Shown: one piece after another, positions 23,571 through 33,850 of the stretch
How the letters are laid out: each line of letters begins with the position of its first letter
How positions within the stretch are numbered: position 1 is the first letter of the stretch
Assembly: GCA_022494885.1 (NCBI GenBank)
Contig: JAGVSM010003559.1
Span: forward strand, 1 to 64,000
Origin: Micrasema longulum
Lineage: Eukaryota > Arthropoda > Insecta > Trichoptera > Brachycentridae
Length of the DNA stretch: 64,000 bases
Direction of reading: 5' to 3'
The notes under the pieces: generated by a model
What the model was told of the DNA's origin: nothing
The model's input: the letters and a program-made list of their open reading frames with translations, nothing else
The model's database searches: none
Program-made: the position numbers and the translations under genes

Positions 23571-26500
23571 GTGAGTTATTTCTATATACCAGCGGTGGCC
23601 GACCGGTCGATTCTACCTGTCGGGACTGTCGATCGCGACAAGGCAAAATAAAATAATAATTAGGGTACGGAAAGTTGAAAGGTATCCAGTTGTATCGCCA
23701 CTCCCAGAGGAAGGACTTCTGTCTCATAGTTTGGTCACACATTCCGCAGTGGGAAGTATGCCCTTCTCCGACTTATTATGGAAGGAAAGATAGAGGGCAG
23801 GCAGGGTATGGAACAGAAAAGAGCATCATGGCTCTCATCTCAAATCTCAGACAGTGGTTCGGTGTGCCGGACGCAGCGGCTCCGATTAGACTAGCCCATA
23901 TCATATTTGGATAATTTGTATAGCGGCATTTTTATGCAAATCAGCTCAAGGGCGCTCAAGGTCGCCAACCTCCGGTAGTAGGGGCAAATGAAGATAAAGT
24001 TATATTGTTTGCGTAATAACATTGATTTTATAATGAAATGTATGGTAAAATTAACAAATACAGTACCGAGTGTGAAATAGAACCAGTTGACCTCGATTCT
24101 CATATAGTCGGCAACCCCTGCTATATACATTGCTGATTGTTGTGTTATTCCGGTTCCCTCGTTACCTGGTGACAACATGAAAGTCTGGTTCTCATTTTCC
24201 GTATGTTTGTGGCCTCCGTGGTGATTGCACCACTTGCTAAGCCACTTGACTCGCAAACAGTAGGCTCCGGGTTCGATTCCCATTGACAATGCAAAAAAAT
24301 GATTTGATTACTCTCAAGCCCGGATTCTCGTTCTTAATTCACTACTATAATTTAGCTGATAAAACTTTGAAATATCAGTAAACATAAATCGGGTTGTGGT
24401 CCTGTGGCTAGTGTCTCGGACTCACGGACCAAAGGTCTGCGGTTCGAATCCCACTCTACCCCAACTTGATTCCATTTTCTAATAGTGAGTTATTTACAAC
24501 TTCTTGAAAATGGCCCTCAAAATTAAATATTTGGGTAAATCATAAGAATGCAAATATTTCTTTTATCGACAATCTCTCGCATGGAAAAATCACTAAGTTC
24601 ATTAAGCGATCCCCGAAACAGTTGTTCAGGATTGTATTGCGATAGATTGTTTAAAATATACCATGAATCTGTACTTGATGAGTTTTACGTGTGAACCGAC
24701 GTTATGTGTTGTAATTTACTATTCACTGCGCAGTGTAATGATTAGCATTTAGCCTCGAACGGGACCCCTCCTGGTTTCGATATCCGGTGAAGTCACTGAA
24801 ATATTATACATGTACTGCGAAACTGATATCAGTATCCATTACTGGTACATTACATACCTAGGACTAGTATGGAATGTGTGAGGTCGAACATATAACGATC
24901 GCAAGTTTGTGTGAATATTGCAGAATCCTCATTCGCGTCGTCGGCATTCTACGCCAGCGGTCTGCACCCGACAGTGAAGGAGCAGGTGGAACTTGCGAGG
25001 AAAATCAGCAGCTCCCTCAGTGAACCCGCCAACCAGCTGTCCAAGGGCCAGTCCATGTACGTCAACAGGAAGAAGCGTTCCGAGAAGTGGGTTCACGAGG
25101 GGAAAGGTAACACTCAGTTATAAACATTTGTCTTCTGATAACTTTATTTTTAAAGGAATCAGAAAGTCGGTATTTTCCGCCACCCTGCTATAAGCCGTAT
25201 AACACCGTAACATATCCAGCGTTACAGTGGTGAATAGTTCGGGAAAAACTATTTTATTTCAGAATAAGAAAGTTCGGTAGTTAAAAAAAAAAAATGTTAA
25301 TTGACTATTAAACTACGAGTATTTGGTGTACAACTTTGCTTCCGCCGTTTTCTTGTAAATGGCTGTAGTGGTAAGTAGGGGTCGAAATAAATAGATCATG
25401 CGATAAACTAGGGCATCTGTCAACATAGCTTCATAGAAACATTAGTCTATTTGTGTCTGCACCATTAAGTTGCTCTCAGACCCCATGTTGCGAAAGGGGT
25501 CAACACATACTTGGAAACGTTGAAATGGGAAGTCCTACCTCGCCTACCTACTACCGCGTGTTTCGATCGATGACACACGGCCCGGCTGACCAACAGTTCT
25601 AGTCTTATGAAGAAGTAAAAAATTTAATCGATTCGTGGATCCCTTCAAAAGATGACCAGTTTCTTCAATGCGGGATTCGTACGCTGCCCGAAAAGATAGG
25701 AGAAAGTAGAGGCCAGGGATGGACAATACTTTGAATCATAAATATAGAACCAGTTTTTTACAATATGGTCTCGAATTTTGAAAAAAACAGCGGAAGCGAA
25801 GTTGTACACTTAATGAGTAAAAAATAAAAATTCCTTTTTTTATGTGTAGCTATGATTTTTTACAGTTTCGTAATTTTGACAATACCCTGCGAAGTTACAC
25901 CATCCGCGACGTCACGCCGTCACTGGTCGGTGAAATCTGAACAGTGAAATATAATTGACAAGAATCAAAAAAAACATGGATTAAACTGACATTGCTGCTG
26001 ACTTGCAGGCATTCTACGATGTAGTTTGAGAAGATCGCATTAGTTGGTAGGAACGACAAACAGGTTTTTTGTTTCTGACATTTAAAAGTCAAACCCTACA
26101 TGATTCAAACGTCAACAAAGTTATGTCAAAGCACTTTCAGTCAAAACACGCTAAATGTCGCCAAACATGGCTACCCTGGAAACTGGAAATTTGTTGCCGG
26201 TTAAAATTATTTTTTAATGTTGCCTTTACTTGACAAATGATCGAGATACGCTGCATTTGATGTCCCAATGCAGTGGCCTATGCAACATCAGGTATGAATA
26301 GGGAGATAACGATAATGATAATACGTATTTTGCGTGCCTACTGTTCGCTAATGGACTCGTTAGTTTTCTTGGTTATAAAGTTTTAAAACATAATTTCTAG
26401 ATGAGTGTCTAGAGTGGATTAAAAAAAAAAAGTCCTATTTTTTTGCAGGGCGAAACACCTCCAATTCCTGCATGACTCCGACACCGAGCAGTACCCACGA

Positions 26501-26852
26501 CACAGCGTACCGCCCGCCCAACACGTACAACAAGCAGCAAGGGAAGTACAACACCTTCCCGCGACCGAACACCCCCAAGAACACTTCGGTCAACGTCCTC
26601 CCCAAGATGGAGCCGTTTCCCACGGCTCCGGTGACAACTCTGACTCCCCTGCCGGACCTGTACATCCCGCCTCTGCAGACCAAGCTGAGTGACGCGTATT
26701 CCTCCCCCTCGAGCGGCAAGAGCCCTCAGTGGATGAACGGGAAGAACTACAACACGGCGGCTCGCGGCTGGGGACAAATCAAGGACTTCTACCGACCGGT
26801 CACCTTCGACGACCAAGGCTACTGCAACAGTCTTCCATTCTCAGACTTTTAG
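23459..26852 (+). CDS. Z-disc/synaptopodin-2-like muscle protein (CG1674-like), last three coding exons
   Basis: Exons 23459-23570, 24924-25106 and 26449-26852 join with matching phases (0 in; 1/1; 1/1) and GT-AG borders, giving about 232 in-window residues. The chain includes SPITIGGKEIDLNKIFTPAP, then a helical stretch ending QLSKGQSMYVNRKKRSEKW, then a proline/threonine-rich tail ending NYNTAARGWGQIKDFYRPVTF and a stop. The basic K-G-x-x-M/F-x-x-R-x-x-R-x-[DE]-K-[WY] motif and the C-terminal YN-x-A-x-RGW-x-x-x-x-x-[FY]-YRP block recall insect CG1674-type proteins and, more distantly, synaptopodin-2 and myozenin, which bind alpha-actinin and filamin at the Z-disc. That relationship is from memory and not tested. 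The first exon starts in phase 0 without an ATG, so upstream exons exist. An RTE relic and two SINEs sit in the introns. Confidence 0.7.
23675..23970 (+). mobile_element. RTE/jockey-type LINE 3' relic in intron
   Basis: Frame-shifting translation gives RLIMEGKIEGRQG, SNLRQWFGVPDAAAPIRLAH and a final LKVANLR-stop, the usual closing residues of a common insect LINE ORF. Flanking TTAGGGTAC marks the likely fragment edge. Confidence 0.65.
24211..24390 (+). repeat. tRNA-derived SINE, family C
   Basis: tRNA-like head starting GGCCTCCGTGGTGATTG with box B GGGTTCGATTCCC, then the family body (TCTCAAGCCCGGATTCT, AATTCACTACTATAATT). The same body occurs at 57.45-57.65 kb and, inverted, at 61.29-61.47 kb. 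Confidence 0.8.
24391..24565 (+). repeat. tRNA-derived SINE, family B
   Basis: Head GGGTTGTGGTCCTGTGGCTAG (box A region) and GCGGTTCGAATCCCAC (box B), then body CTCTACCCCAACTTGATTCC and AAATATTTGGGTAAATCATA. Abuts the family C SINE without a gap. Confidence 0.8.
24924..25106 (+). other. Coding exon 2 of 3 in window, CG1674-like gene
   Basis: Acceptor ATTGCAG and donor GTAACA; phase 1 at both ends. Encodes SSFASSAFYASGLHPTVKEQ, an alpha-helical stretch and the conserved SKGQSMYVNRKKRSEKW motif near its end. Confidence 0.88.
25830..26115 (+). repeat. Dispersed repeat F, copy 1
   Basis: Shares ordered blocks with 45375-45700 in the same orientation: GCTATGATTTTTT, GTTACACCATCCGCGACGTCAC, CTGGTCGG, TGACAAGAATCAAA, CTTGCAGGCATTCTACGA, GTAGGAACGA, CATTTAAAAGT. 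No coding potential. Confidence 0.65.
26449..26852 (+). other. Terminal coding exon, CG1674-like gene
   Basis: The acceptor TTTTTTTGCAG is preceded by a T-rich tract; the stop TAG is at 26850-26852. It encodes a Pro/Thr/Ser-rich chain with THDTAYRPPNTYNKQQGKY and the C-terminal GWGQIKDFYRPVTF block, ending SLPFSDF. Confidence 0.9.
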
Positions 26853-27800
26853 AACAAGTTGTAAAGTAAGTTTTGTAGATTTGGAGTTTATATTTATCGA
26901 TGGTCATCGTTTTCCGAGTCGCAAAACCATCGTTCGATTCTGTTCCGCAATATTTATTACTGAAGTATTTTGGTATCAACCTTTTCACCAGTAAGTAAAA
27001 CGCTTACTTGGGGTGATGCTCTCGAGGAATGTCAGATGGAAATTCAAGGCTCTAGCAAATGTATATTTCGAGTTGTAGAGTAAATATGTGAAAAGTCTCG
27101 TATTTCAGGAGGCATGAACCATGAATTCATTATAATAATTACTTTAACAATAATAATATGTTTTGGATAATTAATACTTGTGCTAGTCCGAAATGATTGA
27201 AACAACAAAAAAAGGATAAAATCGTGTGTCCAAAATGTCTCGACTATCTTTATTTTATTCAAATGTGTTACAGTAAAAGCATAAAATCACGCAATAAATG
27301 TAATTGATCAATATAATTTAAAAGAATCTAGCAAATCATAAAAAGCTCAACACAGTCATTAGTCGATAGTTTGCTACTCACGAATGTATGGTAATTGAGT
27401 CTGTCATATTGGAAAAGTAGAATATTTCCATGTTTTAAACTGTTGCTGAGTAATTGAAATAGACAAATTAAACCTACAAATCTCTTTTGGTAATAAATCA
27501 TCCATACTCCTCGGAGCAGAGTTCTGCGGTGTCACATACGTACGTCACTGTCTTGACAGGTTTGATATTGTTGTTCCGGTTAATAATGTTACTCCGGGCT
27601 GATATGCCATGTGTCAAAGATGGTGAATTCAGACCACATCGAAATGCCGTCGCAGCTAATGTGTTATATGTTATATGTACTAAAATAAAGCTTTGACGGT
27701 GTGGAAATCGCATCATGTTCAGCAGCATAACTCTGTACCTTGTTCAATCATAATATCGTAATGTCAGCCAGATGTTTCCCGCTTGTAATTATTAATAAAG
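26853..27800 (+). other. Probable 3' UTR with polyadenylation signals
   Basis: AATAAA hexamers at 27293-27298, 27684-27689 and 27794-27799 lie downstream of the stop. The 27684 signal is followed within about 30 bp by a GT-rich stretch and is the best candidate. Extent is inferred. Confidence 0.5.
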
Positions 27801-28021
27801 TAATATAAATGTATCATTCTTATATACTAGAAATATTATGATTCACCATGTATGTAAGTAGGGTAGGCCGATAATTTTTTTTTACAAATTTCTATATCAG
27901 GGTGGTCTAAAAAGTTGCCTTTTGGATTACTGGGAATGCAAAAAATATTCAATACTGCTTTGGCTGTCATTTGCTATTTAAGTAAGATAATCAGTCTAAT
28001 TAAATTTTATAATGCGTATTT

Positions 28022-29600
28022 ATTTATTTTGTTCATTAACGCCCAAAAGGCATTTACAAAAATAAAAATGAAATACATGCTAACATACTAAATAATAAAC
28101 AGAATAAACAGAAAAAAATTGTGAAATTAGTTAAAAAGGATATGATAAAAAGTTTTACAAAGTAAAAAAAAAAAAAAACAATAATAACAAAGGTATGCAA
28201 GAAAAAACAGTAAGCATATAAACAAAAAATGCAAAGATATAAGCTTATGAAATAAATTCTGTAAATCAAACAATAAATAAAGTGTTACGGTAAGCAAGAA
28301 AGACATTTTTAAGTTAAATTAATAAACAAGCAAGCATATATTATCACGAAAAAATAAGAAATAAAAATATGTATCTATGAAATGCGTATTTGCCAATACT
28401 ACAGTGCAATTTGATATAATAGTAAAAAATAAAAAACAAGTATAAGGTAATAAAAATAAACAAGTAAGTATTTTTTTTTTAATTTATGAAATTGAATTGT
28501 CAATAATAGTTTGACGAGCAGCTACAAATAAACTTGATATTGTGGACTTATAAGATGGTAAAGAATTGGACAGAATGTCTGCAGCCGTTCCATAAGTGTT
28601 TTTTTTTTTTTTTTAAATATATTTGGACCCCTGTATTTAGTAGCCTTACATGTCATGTACAAGGCTAAGGTACTCTGAAAAAAAAAAAAAATTTTGTTTG
28701 TCTTGGAAATGGGATGTTCGATCACTGATTTTGGTTTATTACCTTTATGAGTCCAATCACCATTGTTGCAAAGTTCAAGAACAATGGCGCGTGATAACTA
28801 CTTTTTACTACAGTGTGGATATCTGTTAAGGATATTCCATCTTTCCTACATTCTGCTTCAAGATTATGGCGTTGCAAACTGAAAAATGGGCACTGAAATA
28901 ACAGATGTTCTATACTCTGTGAAGAAATATTGCATGGACAATAGTCATCATTCCTTAATTTAAACCTATATAAATAACTTCTCATAGCTCCGTGTCCGGT
29001 AAAAATTTGGGTCGTTTCGAAAGTACTTTGGTGATGATGACGGAAGTTTGCTGCATCAGCCAGCGTTGGGTTTAGTGATTTTACCTGCAGAAGATGAAGC
29101 GGTAATGATCCTCCCAACGCTGCTGCGTATTTTGTTTTATACAGCGTTTTGCAAAGCTAAGGGGAAATTCTGAGAAGAAAGGTGCCGTTCTTTTACAAGT
29201 TGCGGCTCTTGCTCGTTCATCCGCTCTCTCATTTCCTACGATACCAGCATGTCCTCTTATCCAGCATATTTGAATGTTCATCCCTCTTACTTTTAGATGC
29301 TTAATTTTACTCTGAATATCTACAATGAATGGATTTACCAAGTGTCCATAAGTGTTACCTAACCTATGCAGTCTCGGTATCAATGAATTGTTTTGTTGGT
29401 TGGAAGAAGTACTGGAGCAATGAAACAATAAAGTACTCCTAGTGTTGACAGCAGGTACTCTAAAATTAATCAATTCAAGTATTTTTGGTGCGTCAAAAAG
29501 AGAGTTTACAATTTTATACAGTACAATGAGATCATTAATAGTTCTTCTTTCAGAAAGTGTTATTAGGTTAAGCAGTGTTAATAAATAGTCATAATTCACA
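28022..29600 (-). mobile_element. LINE 3' portion with RNase H and C-terminal cysteine motif, chimeric
   Basis: Minus-strand frames 29081-29599 and 28722-29117 together encode a jockey-like thumb/C-terminal piece (IVLYKIVNSLFDAPKILELI), then an RNase H end (ICWIRGHAGIVGNERADERA), then a TGHGAMRSYLYRFKLRNDD domain followed by C-x-C...EHLLFQCPFF, as in I/Loa/R1-like elements. The two frames overlap and are shifted by one. The 3' UTR ends with TTTATTTATTTTG at about 28019-28032. Confidence 0.8.
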
Positions 29601-31840
29601 TTTCGTATTAAAGCTTATTAAATAAGCATCTAAGGGCGTAAGTCGCAATTTATTTTATAATAAATGGGTAGCATTGTTTCAGTGAGCCATTGTTTTTGAC
29701 AATATTTGCCAAGCGCTTGACAGAATCAGTTCAGCAGAATGTAGAATTTTTGGGTTTCGGTGTTTAAATTTCTAGAGCGATTAAGTTATGTATTTATTAA
29801 CAATCAAAATAATTTTATCAACACATAATTGTGTTAATACATAAAAACAAAATAAATTCATCTAAACCCGTCCCTAGACATAGTGAGGGTGAGTTGTCCC
29901 ATATTTGGGGCACTATCAAAGCTTAGTGTGATTATGCTATCAACTATCAAATACACTATTAAGAACACGCTTCGTACGAGATATAACTTATAAGATCTAA
30001 AGACTGGAGAGGAACCGCCGATTGCAGAAGTATTGGCAATCGTGAGCAGAGATGTGCGAAGAATTTGGGAAAATTTTATTAAAAAATACCAAAATGTATA
30101 AACTTCAAACTTCAGTCGAGTGATCCAAAATGCAACTGTTTAGAGCCCTTTCACTTTGATATATATAAGAAAATAAAAAATTACGTACACCAACGGCACA
30201 CTCCAATGTATGTGTATTTATGTACAGCACACGTCGCTTGCCAAAACGTAGATAGTGGGGAAAGCGTTTTTTCTTTTGTATCTCGGACTGTGATAGCATT
30301 TTGGATATTATAAAAATAATCTGGACTAAATGACATACTAGTTCTAAGTCTTATTTTTGTTAATCTATATAATATTACCTAGAATAAAATTTAACAAAGG
30401 TCTATTTCTTATAAGGTGACTACAAATAATGATTTTACAAACCTAAAATCATGCGAATTTTTCTTAATATTTTGAAACCTAAAATTGGCGACGTGTCACC
30501 CGCTTAGCCGACATTTCAGATCGCATCATCGTCGATTTGTGCGGGGATTTACGTATCGCTATGTGATCCGAAATATTCACACTGCGCAAACGTCACACGG
30601 CCCGATAATTCAAATAAATAAACTAGCATTTAGAAATATTAATGGACTCTCGAAATATGCAAATCATAATTGTGATGTTCAATAAATGCCTTTAACAATC
30701 CTAATTTAAATAATGAATGAGGAAGTTCAGTGGTTTTTGTTTCTTTTTTCTAATATTTGTAAATAGACTATCAAACTGAGCCACTTAAAATAAATATATT
30801 TGAATGTATCGCCTCTCTGATTTTTTAAAGTTTTGTGATTTTGAAATTATTCCACCTGCGACTTCGCAAGTTCTAATTGGCGAGTTGTCCTGATCGGCGG
30901 ATCGGCTTCCCGGTAATCGGAAATGTATCACAACACTCTGTTGTTGGTTGATTTCAGAGAACCAATGACGTCGTTGGAAGCAGTTCATTTTTATACTTTT
31001 TCAAGAAACTTACGCAGTATAATTAAACTCTCCAATGTTTACCGCGCATAAGAAAACATTTTAATTTCCAATTTCCCGCCGCAGTGAACTTTCTCATCAC
31101 TCTAATTAATGACATTACCGAGTAAAATAAAATAACATTTTAGGATAAGGTATTTGTCATTCAAATATAATAATTATGTTACTTATACATAAAAATAATA
31201 ATATGTTAATTTGCTAGTCAACAGTAATTATAATAATATGCTTTTATTATTTGAAAATAATATTTCTTTTAGTCTTTACTTATTTAAGATTGTTCAGTTA
31301 GTACTTTTGAAAGCAACCATTTTATGTTAAATGCTTATTTATCTTGTCCATTGTAAATAACATAAATATTATTCGAGTCGGTTTTACTAAACCAAAAATG
31401 TCACCGGCCAAAATTTTATATCAAATAATCTAAACAAACAAATCTCATCTTTTGATTTTTTCCCTGAAGAAAATGACTGTCATTTCTATGGTAAATATGA
31501 ATTTATCAGTTTTAAATTATTAACTTTGTATGACATACCAAACTCAAAACAATAATATATTTTTGTTATTTATTATATTATTATTTTCCACTTCATATTT
31601 ATTATAATGTATAAATACTTATCAATTTAAAGTTAATGTATTCTTGATAGGAATTTATCAATTGTATAACTTTCTTTATTATGAAAATAATAATTTGTTT
31701 TTAATGTTTTATGTAATAAATTATTTATCAATAATTTTAAATCAATCAGCAACCCGTTTTTCCCAGTTTGGATAGCGCGGATTCCGGGATTCCGGGAATC
31801 GGATTCTGTTACAGAAACTTTATATAAAGTTATAATGAAT
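29601..31840. other. Intergenic AT-rich DNA
   Basis: No exon recognised. Short frames at 30485-30685 and 30785-30988 show no motif. Confidence 0.45.
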
Positions 31841-31844
31841 CAAG

Positions 31845-32010
31845 TTCGACCCCGTGGCTAGGGTTGCGGACTCACCGAGAAAATGTCCGAGCTTCCTACC
31901 CCAACTCGATTTGCATTTTCTAATTGTGAGTTATTTACGACTCGTGGAAAATGCCCACCAAACTTTAAATATTTGGGTAAATTATCAGAATGACAATATT
32001 TTAAATATGT
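31845..32010 (+). repeat. SINE family B, degenerate copy
   Basis: Recognised by CCCCGTGGCTAGGGTTGCGG, the CTACCCCAACTCGATTTGC body and AAATATTTGGGTAAATTAT. Box B has been lost to a deletion. Confidence 0.7.
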
Positions 32011-32082
32011 TATTTACAACTTATTTAAAATAAATTAAAAACATTTCATTGTATTTCTAATATAACTGCGTATTTACTTTAA

Positions 32083-32314
32083 CCCTTACCGGTCCAATGT
32101 CGAATCTCATTCGACATAGATTTTTTCCATATATCATGCTTTGGAATATTATAAAAAGGCCATTACTATGTACATTTCAAAAATAAATCTCGGTTTTATT
32201 ACAAATCCTGTTTTTATTTTTTTTAAATGAAAAAATTAGTTTGTATAATTTTCCAAAGTATGATATATGGAAAAAATCGATGTCGAATAAGATTCGACAT
32301 TGGACCGGCAAGGG
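32083..32314. mobile_element. piggyBac-type MITE
   Basis: A 232-bp element bounded by CCCTT...AAGGG and flanked on both sides by TTAA (32079-32082 and 32315-32318). The outer 68 bp on each side are inverted repeats with five mismatches. Each arm carries a 9-bp palindrome, ATGTCGAAT-n3-ATTCGACAT. TTAA duplication with CCCT ends is the piggyBac signature. There is no ORF. Confidence 0.9.
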
Positions 32315-32319
32315 TTAAG

Positions 32320-33730
32320 TAAAATCACTCAAATAAATTGAGTACTCTGACCGGTTTCAGAACATGACTATTCAATGGCGAGACAATATTTTAATAATAT
32401 ACACAGTATATAATTTAACATGGAAAATCACAAAGTTAGCGCTTAAAATATTAATTTTACGAATACTTTATCTGTCGGTCTGCAGCATTTCAGTAAAGTA
32501 TGCCTTTCACTATGCTACAAGTCTCCGCAATAACCCTCTTCCAACGTAGCTTTTCTCGGCAGTGGTGAAATTATTTTCTTTCCACAGAGGCTGATAAGAT
32601 AATCTGCATTATATTAATAATTTCACCCCTGTCGGGAAGAGGCTCTTTTCTGTTAGAAGTGTGTCGCCATTTCCCTTTCCCCTCCGACCGGTGCATCAAA
32701 TACGGCGTATTTTGATCATTTGTTAGAAGTTGAAGATGAGGTGCAGTCCAGGGACAGTGAAGTGTTGCGGTGAACCTTTAAAATAAATATTTCGCTTTGA
32801 CCCAGCGGTGACTATTCTACGAGACGGAATTATCTCCGCTCGATTTCCTTCTTAGGGTTTTTGTGATGACAAATATGTCATAAAAATCGTCGTTTTGACC
32901 ACGATAGGACACTGGATGTGTGGTTTACAAAAAATTTAATGCCCTTTCGATAACGATGTAAACTCATTCAATAGAATAGCAAAAGTTAAATTTGGAGACA
33001 ATGTTCTAAAAGGACATCATCATGTTCGGTTTCGCATGTCCGTATTCATTTTGCGTAATTTGCCATCTTTTTACATCATCGGTATTGCCGTACGAGAGAC
33101 GAGAGACGAAATGTAACCGTTGTTTAGTTGGCATTCCATCTGCAGTAGAGTATTTCTCTGTTTCGAGAGGGCGGTGCAGATTCAGAAATACTAGCCCATG
33201 TTTCGACAAACTGATAAAGGATTTATTGCAATAAAACAATTGAATTCTAAAATAATACTGTTTCTATATATTTATGTAAATATGTCATACAATATAAAAT
33301 GACTCATTAAAACTATCTATATTTCTAAATAATAGTCTTTATGACATCTAATAATCTAACATATAAATACTAAAAAAATGACACATGAATTAGAAAATGG
33401 ATACAAAAAACTTACTTGGCACAGATTGAGATTGCAAAGACAAACATCCTACCCCGCTTTATAATTAAACATTTGTGGGGAATTATTTATAGTCTTTGCG
33501 ATATGGCAACACAACCACGTAAATATTTGATTTCAAAAACAGTCCACGAATTTTTTAACAATGTGAATCTAAACAAAGCAATTGAAATGTTTTAATCTAT
33601 AATTTGATATTACTTTCAATGTTTATTATTATAATGACAATATATTTTGTTGTTGTAACTGCTGATATTATAATTAAAAAAATATTTTAGTTTTTATAAT
33701 TTATATTAAATATTTCAATTCTGTGACCAT
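32320..33730. other. Intergenic DNA, eroded SINE near 32730-32870
   Basis: CAGTCCAGGGACAGTGAAGTGTTGCGGTG and AAATAAATATTTC at 32745-32800 match the family A SINE body. No exon recognised. Confidence 0.5.
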
Positions 33731-33734
33731 TTTT

Positions 33735-33850
33735 AAAGAGTTGCAAATAACTTGCTTTTAGAAAAATGGGAATCAAGTCAGGGTAGAGGGGGGTTCCTCG
33801 CAACCTCGGGCTCTGATCCGCAAGTCCACAACCCTGGCACTAGATTATGC
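33735..33850 (-). repeat. SINE family B, inverted degenerate copy
   Basis: Contains AAATAACTTGCTTTTAGAAAA, AATGGGAATCAAGTCAGGGTA and CGGGCTCTGATCCGCAAGTC, the reverse of the family B order. Confidence 0.65.

Noticed and set aside
33006..33239. Overlapping frames on both strands as a gene
   Set aside because: No similarity recognised, no intron signals in frame; likely chance.
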